Source: Bradyrhizobium sp. 190 (GTDB taxonomy: Bacteria > Pseudomonadota > Alphaproteobacteria > Rhizobiales > Xanthobacteraceae). From it: a stretch of DNA of 64,000 nt. The notes under the pieces are model-generated. The model did no database searches. It saw only the letters and a list, made by a program, of their open reading frames with translations, and had not been told where the DNA came from. Below are positions 43,223-52,649 of this stretch, piece after piece. Numbering within the stretch: position 1 is the first letter of the stretch; each line of letters begins with the position of its first letter. The stretch spans positions 62,001 through 126,000 of the forward strand of contig NZ_JADPJL010000068.1 in the NCBI RefSeq assembly GCF_023073415.1, read 5' to 3'. Position numbers and translations under genes: made by a program.

Positions 43223-44079
43223 TGTCCTTGCTGATCGAACCCTTCACTTACGGGTACATGCTCAATGCCATGTGGGTCTCCGCGCTCGTCGGCGGGGTCT
43301 GCGCATTCCTCTCCGTCTATCTGATGCTGAAAGGCTGGTCGCTGATCGGCGACGCGCTTTCTCACGCCATCGTGCCCGGTGTCGCCGGCGCCTACATGCT
43401 TGGCCTGCCGTTTTCCATCGGCGCTTTCTTCTCGGGCGGCCTCGCGGCAGCGGCCATGCTTTTCCTCAACCAGCGCACCAAGCTGAAGGAAGACGCCATC
43501 ATCGGCCTGATCTTTTCTTCCTTTTTCGGCCTCGGACTTTTCATGGTGTCGCTTTCGCCGACTTCGGTGAACATCCAGACCATCGTGCTCGGCAACATCC
43601 TGGCGATCACCCCGGAAGACACCCTGCAGCTCGCCATCATCGGTTTCGTCTCGTTCGCCGTTCTCATCGTCAAATGGAAGGATCTGATGGTTACCTTCTT
43701 CGACGAGACCCACGCGCGCTCGATCGGGCTCAACACGACCGTTCTCAAGATCATGTTCTTCACGCTGTTATCAGCCTCGACGGTTGCGGCGCTGCAGACT
43801 GTCGGAGCCTTCCTCGTCATCTGCATGGTGGTGACGCCCGGCGCGACCGCCTATCTCCTGACCGACCGCTTCCCTCGCCTGCTCGTGATCAGTGTTGCGA
43901 TCGGATCCACGACGAGCTTCGTCGGCGCCTATGCAAGCTATTTCCTGGACGGCGCGACTGGCGGAATCATCGTCGTCTTGCAGACGCTGACCTTCCTCGC
44001 GGTCTTCTTCCTCGCCCCCAAACACGGCATGCTGGCGGCCCGCCGCCGCGCGACCCAGGCGCTGGATGCCGGCCCATGA
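43222..44079 (+). CDS. sitC: Mn/Fe ABC transporter permease 1
   Basis: A 285-residue inner-membrane permease of the ABC-3 family with eight or more spans. LKGWSLIGDALSHAIVPGVAG is the conserved family segment, and SPTSVNIQTIVLGNILAI and VGAFLVICMVVTPGATAYLL follow in order. It starts with GTG inside the sitB stop. It pairs with the next permease as a heterodimer, as in SitCD/MntCD-type systems. Confidence 0.93.
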   Translation: MSLLIEPFTYGYMLNAMWVSALVGGVCAFLSVYLMLKGWSLIGDALSHAIVPGVAGAYMLGLPFSIGAFFSGGLAAAAMLFLNQRTKLKEDAIIGLIFSSFFGLGLFMVSLSPTSVNIQTIVLGNILAITPEDTLQLAIIGFVSFAVLIVKWKDLMVTFFDETHARSIGLNTTVLKIMFFTLLSASTVAALQTVGAFLVICMVVTPGATAYLLTDRFPRLLVISVAIGSTTSFVGAYASYFLDGATGGIIVVLQTLTFLAVFFLAPKHGMLAARRRATQALDAGP

Positions 44080-44966
44080 CGCTACTCGACACGCTCTTCC
44101 AGCCCTTCCAGTTCGAGTTCATGCGCTATGCGCTGATCATCTCGGTGCTGGTCGCGATCCCGACCGCACTTCTCTCCTGTTTCCTCGTCCTCAAGGGTTG
44201 GTCGCTGATGGGCGATGCGATCTCGCATGCGGTTTTTCCCGGCGTTGTGATCGCCTACATTGTCGGATTTCCCTATGCGGTTGGCGCGTTCGCAGCCGGC
44301 ATGATCTGCGCACTGGCGACCGGCTTCCTCGAGGAGAACAGCCGCATCAAGCAGGACACGGTGATGGGGGTCGTGTTCTCGGGCATGTTCGGACTGGGGC
44401 TCGTGCTCTACGTCAAGATCCAGAGCGACATACATCTCGATCACATTCTGTTTGGCGACATGCTTGGGGTGGATCTCCGTGACATCGTCGAGACCGGAAT
44501 TATCGCGACCGTTGCGACCGGCGTCATCGTCGTCAAATGGCGGGACCTCCTCCTGCATGCGTTCGACCCGGCGCAAGCGAGAGCGATCGGACTGCCGGTC
44601 AGGCTCCTGCACTACGGATTGTTGGCGGTCCTTTCCCTGACCATCGTCGGCGCACTGAAGGCCGTCGGCATTATCCTCGCCATTGCGATGCTGATTGCAC
44701 CGGGGGCCATCGCCTTCCTGATGACACGCAAGTTCAGCGTCATGCTGGCGATCGCCGTCATCATCGCGGTGATTGCCTCTTTCCTCGGTGTCTATCTTTC
44801 GTTCTTCATCGACAGCGCGCCGGCCCCGACCATCGTGCTGCTGATGACCATCGCCTTCATTGCCGCCTTCGTCTTCGTCACGACCAAGGTCGCAAGGCTG
44901 CAGGGCCGTGAAGCAGCTCTGGCCACAGAGTCCAACGACCCCGGAAGCGGTCAGTCCCGAATGTGA
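44076..44966 (+). CDS. sitD: Mn/Fe ABC transporter permease 2
   Basis: A 296-residue ABC-3 permease paralogous to the preceding one: LKGWSLMGDAISHAVFPGVV, KIQSDIHLDHILFGDMLGV, VGIILAIAMLIAPGAIAFLM. It overlaps sitC by four bases (ATGA). Four tightly overlapped genes and two different permeases are the hallmark of SitABCD rather than of ZnuABC. It ends the operon; a convergent chemoreceptor gene follows nine bases on. Confidence 0.93.
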   Translation: MTLLDTLFQPFQFEFMRYALIISVLVAIPTALLSCFLVLKGWSLMGDAISHAVFPGVVIAYIVGFPYAVGAFAAGMICALATGFLEENSRIKQDTVMGVVFSGMFGLGLVLYVKIQSDIHLDHILFGDMLGVDLRDIVETGIIATVATGVIVVKWRDLLLHAFDPAQARAIGLPVRLLHYGLLAVLSLTIVGALKAVGIILAIAMLIAPGAIAFLMTRKFSVMLAIAVIIAVIASFLGVYLSFFIDSAPAPTIVLLMTIAFIAAFVFVTTKVARLQGREAALATESNDPGSGQSRM

Positions 44967-44975
44967 AGCCGCCCC

Positions 44976-46634
44976 TTAAGCCGCCACGTTCGACAGGAAT
45001 CGATCGACGGAGGCGCGCAGATCGGCGGCCTGATCCGACAGGTCGCGCGCTGTTGCCAGCACGAGGTCGGCGGAACGATTGGTGTTCTCGGTCGCGGTGG
45101 CCGTTCCCGCGATGCTTCGGGCGACGCTTTCGGTTCCGGCGGCGGCGTGCCCGATACTCCTCGATATTTCGTTCGCTGCCGCGTTCTGCTGGCTGACGGC
45201 GTCGGCAATCGCCGCGGTGAAGCGATCGATCTCATCCATGATCGAAGCGATGGCGCCGACATTGTCGACCGCCTGCTTCGTCGCCGATTGCACTTCGGCA
45301 ATCTGGGAAGAAATGTCCTCGGTCGCCTTGGCGGTCTGCGTGGCGAGCGCCTTGACTTCCGACGCGACCACGGCAAATCCCCGGCCGGCCTCGCCGGCGC
45401 GCGCGGCTTCGATCGTGGCGTTGAGCGCCAGCAAATTGGTCTGACCGGCAATGTTGCGGATGAAGCCCACGACCTCATCGATATGCTGCGTGGAGCTGGC
45501 GAGGGCCCGAATCGTATCGTTGGCCGTACCGGCCATTCCGGAGGCGCGCTGCACGATCGTGGTGGCGTCATTGACCTGCGTCTTGATCGCCTGCACGGAA
45601 TCGCCGAGCTGGCTCGCGGCGGACGCCACGGTCTGAACGTTGGCCGAGGTTTGGCCTGCGGTGGAAGCCGTCTCGACGGATTGCTTGCCGGCGGCGTGCG
45701 CAATCGAGGAAAGGGTTTGCGCGGTGTTCGTCAATTCGCCCGTCATCCGGTCGGTATTGGCGAGAGCGGCGGTGAAGGTGGAGCGGAAGGCTTCTATCTC
45801 GGCCTCAATGCGCTGCCGCCGATTGACCTGTTGCGCATGGGTCTCGTCCTTCGATGACATCAGCGCGAGATCCTGATCGGCGCGGGCTTTCAGGCTCGCC
45901 TGCATGACGGCGAGCGATTTCAACAGACGGCCGAGTTCGTCGCGCCTCCGGACCGCGATATCATCCGCGAAGTTGCCTGCCGCCACGCGTTCTGCAACGC
46001 GCACCGCGGCCGAAATCGGCTTGCTGAGCGAATAGGCAAAGGCCATGGCGATAACGAACCCGATCAACACGGTGCCGATGGCGATACCCGACATGGCGGT
46101 ACGTGCTGATGCGACCGATGCTTCCGCCTCGGTCCGGTAGTCGAAGCCATAGGCCGCCACCAGTTCCACGAGATCGTCGAGCGCCGCGACGGCCTCATCG
46201 CCCTGCCGCATCAGCGTGAAGGTCGTGGGGATCTCGGTCAGGCCGCCCGGTACCGGCTTGAGGATCTTCAGTCCGGCGTCCGACCAGCCGCGGAGGCTGG
46301 CTTCAGCCTTCTCCCGGGCGGTCTTGACGTTCGCACTCTGGACCCTGTCCCGGACCACGCTGAGATCTTCGGAGATGTTGCGAACCAGCTTTTCAAACCG
46401 GGCGACTGCTTCGCGCGTGGTCCCGTCAGTCAGGCTGTGCTGCATGACGAGACGCGCCTCGTTCAAGCCCGCATGCGCTGAGCGCGCGTGGTTGATCCCC
46501 ATCAGGGGGCCGTCATAGAGACGCACCACCTGATCGCCCGCGGTGGAGATACCTCGAATGCCGTAAAATGCGAGCCCACAGGCGAGCAGGATGACTACGC
46601 TGAAGGCACCGAAAATCTTGTAGCGAATCGACAT
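44976..46634 (-). CDS. Methyl-accepting chemotaxis protein
   Basis: A 552-residue chemoreceptor. TM1 (FGAFSVVILLACGLAFYGI), a helical 4HB-type periplasmic domain of about 160 residues, TM2 (IAIGTVLIGFVIAMAFAYSL), HAMP and a long signalling hairpin are visible. The tip region reads AIADAVSQQNAAANEISRSI and the core IRNIAGQTNLLALNATIEAARAGEAGRGFAVVASEVKALA, the universal MCP hairpin. No C-terminal CheR-binding pentapeptide is present. GGAGA lies seven bases before the ATG. The ligand is unknown. Confidence 0.94.
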   Translation of the reverse strand: MSIRYKIFGAFSVVILLACGLAFYGIRGISTAGDQVVRLYDGPLMGINHARSAHAGLNEARLVMQHSLTDGTTREAVARFEKLVRNISEDLSVVRDRVQSANVKTAREKAEASLRGWSDAGLKILKPVPGGLTEIPTTFTLMRQGDEAVAALDDLVELVAAYGFDYRTEAEASVASARTAMSGIAIGTVLIGFVIAMAFAYSLSKPISAAVRVAERVAAGNFADDIAVRRRDELGRLLKSLAVMQASLKARADQDLALMSSKDETHAQQVNRRQRIEAEIEAFRSTFTAALANTDRMTGELTNTAQTLSSIAHAAGKQSVETASTAGQTSANVQTVASAASQLGDSVQAIKTQVNDATTIVQRASGMAGTANDTIRALASSTQHIDEVVGFIRNIAGQTNLLALNATIEAARAGEAGRGFAVVASEVKALATQTAKATEDISSQIAEVQSATKQAVDNVGAIASIMDEIDRFTAAIADAVSQQNAAANEISRSIGHAAAGTESVARSIAGTATATENTNRSADLVLATARDLSDQAADLRASVDRFLSNVAA

Positions 46635-46665
46635 CACAAATCTCCGGCAGCGCCGCCTGGCGCGA

Positions 46666-46986
46666 CTAGTCCGTAACCTTCACCATCATCTTCATCCGCG
46701 GATGGATTGCGCAGATCACCTGCACGTCGCCTGCTTCCTTGAAGGTTACATCCGTCGACATGCCGGGCGCCTGCGAGCCGAGATTGAATTCGCTGCCCTT
46801 GGTGCCCGACATGATGTTGTGAGGAATGCTGTCGTCGTTCACAAAGGTCAGCGCGCCACCCTTCTTGATGGTGACGCTCTCGGAGGAGAATACCCGGCCC
46901 TGCTGATGGATCACCTGGTTGGCGGCGAGCGCGCCAGCCGACAGGCCGGAGAGAATGACGAGAGCGAACAGAATGGTCTTGTGCAT
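46666..46986 (-). CDS. Cupredoxin (pseudoazurin/plastocyanin-like)
   Basis: A 106-residue periplasmic blue-copper protein. The signal peptide is ILFALVILSGLSAGALA. Type-1 copper ligands are His56 in IPHNIMSG, Cys92 and His95 in VICAIHPRMKM, and Met100 (C-x2-H-x4-M spacing). Such proteins shuttle single electrons. It lies 29 bases downstream of a di-heme peroxidase gene and is likely co-transcribed, so it may serve as the electron donor. Confidence 0.9.
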   Translation of the reverse strand: MHKTILFALVILSGLSAGALAANQVIHQQGRVFSSESVTIKKGGALTFVNDDSIPHNIMSGTKGSEFNLGSQAPGMSTDVTFKEAGDVQVICAIHPRMKMMVKVTD

Positions 46987-47015
46987 GGGATATCCTTGGA
47001 TCGGTAGGGCTGGGA

Positions 47016-48101
47016 TCAGCGCGGGAGGACCGGCACCGCGGTCGGACTGAGGTTGCTGGACAGGGTTTTCATGAAGGCGACCAGGTCGGATTTTTCCTGG
47101 GAAGTGAGTCCGAGCGGCTTCATCAGGTCGGAACGGCTCGGCCGGTCGACGCCACCGTGATCGTAATGTTCAACCACCGCTTCGAGCGTGGCGAGCGATC
47201 CATCGTGCATGTAGGGACTTCGGCGCGCAATTTCGCGCAAGCCAGGCGTCTTGAAGGCGTGTTGCATCTTGACCACGCCCGGCACGAACTCACCGCGACC
47301 AATATCCTTGCTCGGCAGCCCGATGTCCTGGAATCCGTCATTGGTGAAGTTCCAGCCTTCGTGGCAGGCGGAACAGAGCGCCTTGCCGTTGAACACGGCG
47401 AAGCCCCGCTTGGCTTCCTCGGAAATCGCCTTTTCATTTCCCTCGATCCATGCATCGAAGGGCGCACGCTCGGAGACCACGGTGCGTTCGTAGGTCGCGA
47501 TGGCCTTGGCCAAAGTCTTGGCACTCATGTCTTCGCCGGGAAAGGCCGCGGCGAACAGCTGCTTGTATTCGCCGATCGAGGCGAGCCGTCCCATCAGTTG
47601 CTCGAGCGGCATGTTCATCTCGCCGGCGGCCTGGATCGGACCGAGCGCCTGCTCTTCGAGGGTAGCCAGCCGGCCGTCCCACATGAAGATCTCACCCCAC
47701 GCCGCGTTGACGATGGTCGGCGAGTGCCGGCCGAGCTTCGCCATGCCGTGGCCGACGCCCACCGCCAGACCATCGCCCCAGCCGAAGCCCGGGCTATGGC
47801 AGCTCGCGCAGGACTGCGCCATGGAGACCGAAAGCCGCGTATCGAAATAGAGCTTCTTGCCGAGCGCAGCCTTTTCCGGCGTGTAGGGATTCTCCTTCGG
47901 GAACGGGATCGTTGCCGGCCGCTTGTACTGCGTCTTCATCGCATCGATGCCGGGCGCAGCCTTCGGGCCGAGGTCGATGCGGCGGGTTTCGCCGACGATG
48001 ACCGCGCCGAGGCCGATGCTGGCAAACCCGAGCGCGCCAAAACCGGCCGCAGCAATGGCCGTTGCGAGCAGGGTTGATCGACGAGAGAAGAATCCCGACA
48101 T
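47016..48101 (-). CDS. Di-heme cytochrome c peroxidase (CcpA/MauG family)
   Basis: A 361-residue periplasmic protein with an N-terminal membrane anchor or signal (TLLATAIAAAGFGALGFASI). Two c-type heme sites are visible: CASCH in SCHSPGFGWGDG at about residue 110, and CSACHEGWNF about 150 residues later. Bacterial di-heme peroxidases reduce H2O2 to water; MauG relatives oxidise proteins instead. Distal ligands MQHAF and HDGSLATLEAVVEHYD fit the family. The start used follows GAGGACGCGGC; the frame is open 25 residues further upstream. The cupredoxin follows in the operon. Confidence 0.91.
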   Translation of the reverse strand: MSGFFSRRSTLLATAIAAAGFGALGFASIGLGAVIVGETRRIDLGPKAAPGIDAMKTQYKRPATIPFPKENPYTPEKAALGKKLYFDTRLSVSMAQSCASCHSPGFGWGDGLAVGVGHGMAKLGRHSPTIVNAAWGEIFMWDGRLATLEEQALGPIQAAGEMNMPLEQLMGRLASIGEYKQLFAAAFPGEDMSAKTLAKAIATYERTVVSERAPFDAWIEGNEKAISEEAKRGFAVFNGKALCSACHEGWNFTNDGFQDIGLPSKDIGRGEFVPGVVKMQHAFKTPGLREIARRSPYMHDGSLATLEAVVEHYDHGGVDRPSRSDLMKPLGLTSQEKSDLVAFMKTLSSNLSPTAVPVLPR

Positions 48102-48325
48102 GCCGCGTCCTCGAATGATGGTGCCAATGGCCGCTTGGAAAAATGCGGCACGAGGGCGAATACGGAAATTCCGCAAGTGTTGGCGTTACGATAATTGCCA
48201 ATGGTTAATCACTGTGTTCGGAATGGGCACTCGAGATTCCGTAGTTCTACGAATCGCAAAAACACGGCTTTTTGCAGCGAATTTGGCAATCATGGCGTGC
48301 GCAAGATGCGCCGCTCATTCAGAAA

Positions 48326-49603
48326 TCAGCGCACGATTTCGCTGCGCCGGGCCGCATCGGCAACGCGCCGTTGCAACAACTCATGTTCGCGCTTGTTGCG
48401 CGCTAATCGTGCTGCGGCCTCGAATGCGGCGCGCGCCTCTGCGAATCGGGCGAGCTTGAAAAGCAGATCGCCGCGCACGCTTTCCAGCAAATGATAGCTT
48501 TTCAGTGCGGGCTCGCCTGCCAGTCCGTCCACAATCGCGAGCGCGGCCGCCGGTCCCTCGGCCATGCCGATCGCCACCGCGCGGTTGAGCTCGATGATCG
48601 GCGAGCGCACCAGCGCCGTCAACTCGGCATAGAGTGTAGCGATACGCGGCCAATCGGTTTCGCCGGCAGCGCCGGCCCGGGCGTGACAGGCGACAATTGC
48701 CGCCTGCAGCGCATAGAAACCACGTGCACCGCCGAGCTCATGCGCTCGCGTCAGCGCGAGCAAGCCGCGGCGGATCTGAAGCCGGTCCCACAGCATCCGG
48801 TTCTGGTCCATCAGCAAAATCGGATCGCCGGCCACATCCGTGCGCGCCGCGGTGCGCGAGGCGTTCAGCTCCATCAGCGCGAGCAGGCCGTGGGCTTCGG
48901 CTTCCTGCGGCGCGACCAGTGTCAGCACCCGGCCCATGCGCAGCGCATCGTTACAGAGCTGCGGCCGCAGCCATTCGTCGCCGCGGGCGGCCGTGTAGCC
49001 CTCGTTGAAGATGAGATAGACGACCTCCAGCACCGAGGCGAGCCGTTCCGAAAGCTCCTCGCCGCGCGGCGTTTCATAGGCGAGCCCGGATTCCGACAGC
49101 GTCCGCTTCGCGCGCACGATGCGCTGGGCAATGGTTGCTTCCGGTTGAAGAAAGGCGCGCGCAATCTCTTCCGTCGTCAGGCCGCAGATCATCCTGAGTG
49201 CGAGAGTGGCGCGGGCCTCGCGCGACAGCCGCGGATGGCAGGCGGTGAAGATCAGCCGCAGCAGTTCGTCGCCGATATCATCGTCCAGCCCGGCGTCCGG
49301 ATCTGGCATCGCCTGCTGCTCCTGCTCCAGGTCGCGTATCAGCATCTCGTGCTTGAGAGCGAGCATGCGGCGGCGGCGCAGGTCGTCGAGCGCGCGTCGT
49401 TTGGCGGTTGCCATCAGCCATGCGCCGGGCTTGTCCGGCACGCCGGTGGCAGGCCAATGTTCGAGCGCCGCCACCAGGGCTTCCTGCGTCAGGTCTTCGG
49501 CCAGCGTCACATCGCGCAACATCCGGGACAGGCCGGTGATCAGGCGCGGCTGCTCGATGCGCCAGACCGCCAGAATGGTGCGATGGATGTCGGCGGCCGT
49601 CAT
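48326..49603 (-). CDS. ECF RNA polymerase sigma factor (SigJ-like, DUF6596 type)
   Basis: A 425-residue sigma factor. Region 2 reads EDLTQEALVAALEHWPATGV and MATAKRRALDDLRRRRML. Region 4 is RMICGLTTEEIARAFLQPEATIAQRI. The long C-terminal domain (DEWLRPQLCNDALRMGRVL, then the tetratricopeptide-like tail ending NKREHELLQRRVAD) marks the ECF41/42-like class that works without an anti-sigma factor. Genes of this class are paired with a YCII/DGPF protein, and here that gene lies directly upstream, 31 bases away. The start is the first plausible ATG after the partner's stop. Confidence 0.92.
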   Translation of the reverse strand: MTAADIHRTILAVWRIEQPRLITGLSRMLRDVTLAEDLTQEALVAALEHWPATGVPDKPGAWLMATAKRRALDDLRRRRMLALKHEMLIRDLEQEQQAMPDPDAGLDDDIGDELLRLIFTACHPRLSREARATLALRMICGLTTEEIARAFLQPEATIAQRIVRAKRTLSESGLAYETPRGEELSERLASVLEVVYLIFNEGYTAARGDEWLRPQLCNDALRMGRVLTLVAPQEAEAHGLLALMELNASRTAARTDVAGDPILLMDQNRMLWDRLQIRRGLLALTRAHELGGARGFYALQAAIVACHARAGAAGETDWPRIATLYAELTALVRSPIIELNRAVAIGMAEGPAAALAIVDGLAGEPALKSYHLLESVRGDLLFKLARFAEARAAFEAAARLARNKREHELLQRRVADAARRSEIVR

Positions 49604-49634
49604 CGCCGCCGACCGGGCTTGTCGAACATCCGCA

Positions 49635-50033
49635 TCAGGCGTGAGCGCGTATGCCGACCTCGCATGCGCCATCCACGCCCGGTGTCGCAAGCACGCGAAC
49701 TTCGCAGGTGCCTTCCCAGCCCGGCATGTGCTCGAGGTGCAACTGCATGAACTCCTTCGCGGCGGCCACAGCCTCTTCCATGTCCCGGAGCTCGAAGATC
49801 GCGTAGCCGCCGATCAGCTCCTTGGTCTCGACGAATGGCCCATCGATCACACCGAGCTTGCTGTTCGTTATCCTGACCTGTGCACCGGCCATGGCAATCG
49901 GCATCAGGCCGCCGGTATCGAGCATGCGGCCGGCCTTGATCTCGCGGTCGGCCAGCTTGCCCATCGCCTCCATCAGGGCCGGCGACGGACCTGTATCGGG
50001 CTGAGGCGAGGTAACGATATACATGAAGCGCAT
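49635..50033 (-). CDS. YCII/DGPF domain protein
   Basis: A 132-residue YCII-related protein. It starts MRFMYIVTSP and shows KAGRMLDTGGLMP and the family signature VIDGPFVETKELIGGYAIFE. The conserved His/Asp pair suggests enzyme activity, but the family role is unknown. It is the standard partner of this ECF sigma class and probably modulates it. GGGAG lies seven bases before the ATG. Confidence 0.92.
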   Translation of the reverse strand: MRFMYIVTSPQPDTGPSPALMEAMGKLADREIKAGRMLDTGGLMPIAMAGAQVRITNSKLGVIDGPFVETKELIGGYAIFELRDMEEAVAAAKEFMQLHLEHMPGWEGTCEVRVLATPGVDGACEVGIRAHA

Positions 50034-50170
50034 TGCGGAACTCCCGTTAGGGCGAGTTGCGGCGGTGATCGCCCGCAAAACTGGCTCGCTATGGGAGACG
50101 ACGAACGGGATGGCGCCGGATCGACAGGGGTCCAAGAAATATTCCGAACCCTGGTTGTGGGTTCCGGGAC

Positions 50171-50872
50171 CTATTGTCCCCGGATCATGATCAGGGGATC
50201 GGCGGTATCGGGCACCCGCCGCCACTGCGCATTGTCGTCGGCCTCGAATTGCCAGGTCTGGCCGGCGGCCGACATCAGAATCATCTGCCCGCGTTCGAGC
50301 CGCCACTGGTTCGGCGCGAAGGCCGCAACCGCTGGATCGCATTTCGGCTTCAAAAACACCTGGAAATTATCGCCGGTGGCCTCGGTATTGGTCAGTGTCA
50401 GGCCGCAGATCGTCTGGCCGTTGCCGCGAACCATCGACCAGTCGCCGATCATCTGGTCCATCGATTTGGCGAGCGAGCGGGCGGCGGCGAGGTTCTGCAG
50501 GATGTAGACGCCCTCGCCGGTCCGCAAGCCTTCGAAGATGCCGCTTTCGACTTCGGTGAGGTCGATCACCGGCTGGCCGGTCGCATCCTGCAGCCGCACG
50601 ATATCCAGCCCCTTGATATTCCAGGCCGTGATTTCCTTCGTAAACGGCAACGCCTTCACGCAACCGGGCTCGAGCTCGAGCTTGAACCCCTGCGGTGTCG
50701 TATCGCCCTTCAGCGTGACGACGCAGGTCTTGCTGCGCTCGGTAGTGGCAAGCTCCCACTGCCCGATCATGTCCTTCTTCAGGGTCGAGGCATCCTGCGC
50801 CGCCACCTGCGGCGCAAGCGCGAGCAGCGCCGTCAGCGCTGCCACCGTAATGCCCGAACGCCCAGACGACAT
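50171..50872 (-). CDS. Exported AprI/Inh-domain protein with two Inh repeats
   Basis: A 233-residue exported protein (SGITVAALTALLALAPQVAAQ). Two tandem segments follow the metalloprotease-inhibitor AprI/Inh pattern: MIGQWELATTERSKTCVVTL with FKLELEPGCVKALP, and MIGDWSMVRGNGQTICGLTL with FQVFLKPKCDPAVA. Each holds one Cys pair. Classical Inh proteins are single-domain inhibitors of serralysin-type proteases. The start (AAGGGA before ATG) overlaps the stop of the dehydrogenase gene, so it belongs to the ABC operon. Confidence 0.82.
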   Translation of the reverse strand: MSSGRSGITVAALTALLALAPQVAAQDASTLKKDMIGQWELATTERSKTCVVTLKGDTTPQGFKLELEPGCVKALPFTKEITAWNIKGLDIVRLQDATGQPVIDLTEVESGIFEGLRTGEGVYILQNLAAARSLAKSMDQMIGDWSMVRGNGQTICGLTLTNTEATGDNFQVFLKPKCDPAVAAFAPNQWRLERGQMILMSAAGQTWQFEADDNAQWRRVPDTADPLIMIRGQ

Positions 50873-51861
50873 CAGCGTCCCTTCACCGGGGTTTCCGGAA
50901 CGGGCGTCAGCGGCGCCTTGCCGGCAAACCAATTTTTCAGATTGTCAACGACAAGCTGATCCATGGCGTTGCGCGTTACCACCGAAGCTGAGCCGATATG
51001 TGGCAGCAGCACGACATTTTGCATGGCCTTCAGCTCGTCCGGCACGTTCGGCTCGTTGGCGAAGACGTCGAGCCCGGCCGCGAGAATGGTGCCGGATTTC
51101 AGCGCCGCCACCAGCGCCGGCTCGTCGACCACGGAGCCGCGCGCGACGTTGATCAGCACACCACGGGGACCCAGCGCCTTCAGCACATCGGCGTTGATCA
51201 TCTTTGCGGTCGAGGCGCCGCCCGGCACGATCACGATCAGCGTATCCACCGCCTTCGCCATTTCCATCAGGTCAGGATAGTGCTTGTAGGACACGGCCGA
51301 AGACGGATTGCGCGAGTGATAGGACACCGGCACGAGCGAGGCTTCGAGCCGGCGTCCGATCGCCTGTCCGATGCGGCCCATGCCGACGATCCCGATCTTG
51401 CGGTCGCGCAGCGAGCCGACGCTCAAGGGATAGTTCTGTGCCTGCCACAGGCCGGAGCGCAGGTAGCGATCGGCCTTGACGAACTCGCGCAAGGTCGAAA
51501 TCAGAAGCCCCATCGCGACGTCGGCGACTTCTTCCGTCAGCACGTCGGGCGTGTTGGTGACGACGATGTCGTGCTCGCGCGCATAGGCGGAATCGACGTG
51601 GTCGTAGCCGACGCCGAAGCTTGCGATGATTTCGAGCTTCGGGAACTGCGACAGCGCCTTCGCATCGGCCGGCACCATATGATAGGTCACCGCCATGCCG
51701 CGGATCTTCGCTATCGTATCGGGCGTCAACCGCTCGAGGTCGGCGCGGCTCTCCGCCATATGCAGGACGAACTGATCCGGAAAGCCGTTCTCCAGGATCG
51801 GCCTGATCGGCCCGTAGATCAGGAGGTCGATCTTTTCGGAGGAAGTATTCGCGGCAGCCAT
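50872..51861 (-). CDS. D-isomer-specific 2-hydroxyacid dehydrogenase
   Basis: A 329-residue NAD(P)-dependent dehydrogenase. The cofactor motif is GIVGMGRIGQAIGRRLEA, followed by NVARGSVVDEPALVAAL. The catalytic Arg is in LINVARG, the Glu in FANEPNVPDEL and the His in LPHIGSAS. It reduces 2-oxo acids or the reverse, and the substrate is unknown. AAGGA lies seven bases before the ATG, and its start overlaps the end of the permease gene. It is the fourth gene of the ABC operon. Confidence 0.93.
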   Translation of the reverse strand: MAAANTSSEKIDLLIYGPIRPILENGFPDQFVLHMAESRADLERLTPDTIAKIRGMAVTYHMVPADAKALSQFPKLEIIASFGVGYDHVDSAYAREHDIVVTNTPDVLTEEVADVAMGLLISTLREFVKADRYLRSGLWQAQNYPLSVGSLRDRKIGIVGMGRIGQAIGRRLEASLVPVSYHSRNPSSAVSYKHYPDLMEMAKAVDTLIVIVPGGASTAKMINADVLKALGPRGVLINVARGSVVDEPALVAALKSGTILAAGLDVFANEPNVPDELKAMQNVVLLPHIGSASVVTRNAMDQLVVDNLKNWFAGKAPLTPVPETPVKGR

Positions 51862-52649
51862 CAATTTTCCTTTCCAAGCGCGCTCTCATGCCAGCGCCGT
51901 AGTACCAGATGCGAAACTAGCGCCAGCAGCCCATAGATGACAATCCCGGCGACGGACAGCAACAGCAACGCCGCGAACATTCGGGGAATGTTGAGGCGAT
52001 AACCGGATTCGGCGATCCGGAAGGCAAGTCCGGACCCGGCGCCCGCGGTGCCTGCCGCGATTTCGGCAACCACCGCGCCGATCAACGACAGGCCGCCCGC
52101 GATCCGCAGGCCGCCGAGAATATACGGCAGCGCCGCCGGCAATTTCAGGTACCGCAGCGTCTGCAGCCGTGACGCGCCGTAGAGCTGAAACAGCCCGGCC
52201 AGATTGCGGTCCACCGAATTCAGCCCGAGCGTGGTGTTGGACAGGACCGGAAAGAAACCGACGATCCAGGCGCAGACGATGACCGCGGTCTGCTGCGGCA
52301 GATAGATCAGCAATAACGGCGCAATTGCGATTACCGGCGTGACCTGCAGGATGACCGCATAGGGAAACAACGAATATTCCAGCCATTTCGACTGATTGAA
52401 CAGCAGCGCCAGCGCGACGCCGCCGATGGCCGCGGCGATAAAGCCTTCCAGCGTGGTGAGCAAGGTGACGCCGAGCGATTCCGACAGCACCGGCCAGTCG
52501 CTGACGAGCGTCTGAAACACGACATAAGGGCTCGGCAACACGTAAGGCTGGATGTCGTTGACGCGCACCACGAGTTCCCACAGCGCCAGGCCCGCCGCCA
52601 GCACAACGACTGGCAGCAGCATCCGGCCAATATTCTGGAAGGAGCTCAT
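51861..52649 (-). CDS. ABC transporter permease, NitT/TauT type
   Basis: A 262-residue permease with six spans. The EAA loop reads YGASRLQTLRYLKLPAALPY, followed by LRIAGGLSLIGAVVAEIAAG, the typical NitT/TauT/SsuC core. The ATG overlaps the ATPase stop by four bases. The transported compound is not evident; members carry nitrate, taurine, pyrimidine precursors and others. Confidence 0.92.
   Translation of the reverse strand: MSSFQNIGRMLLPVVVLAAGLALWELVVRVNDIQPYVLPSPYVVFQTLVSDWPVLSESLGVTLLTTLEGFIAAAIGGVALALLFNQSKWLEYSLFPYAVILQVTPVIAIAPLLLIYLPQQTAVIVCAWIVGFFPVLSNTTLGLNSVDRNLAGLFQLYGASRLQTLRYLKLPAALPYILGGLRIAGGLSLIGAVVAEIAAGTAGAGSGLAFRIAESGYRLNIPRMFAALLLLSVAGIVIYGLLALVSHLVLRRWHESALGKEN

Noticed and set aside
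43206..44075. Extension of sitD 290 codons upstream across sitC
   Set aside because: The upstream part is the shifted frame of sitC; the ATG overlapping the sitC stop gives a full-length permease.
48491..49750. A 419-codon plus-strand frame opposite the ECF sigma factor
   Set aside because: It is antisense to a sigma factor with clear region 2 and 4 motifs, and no domain is recognisable.
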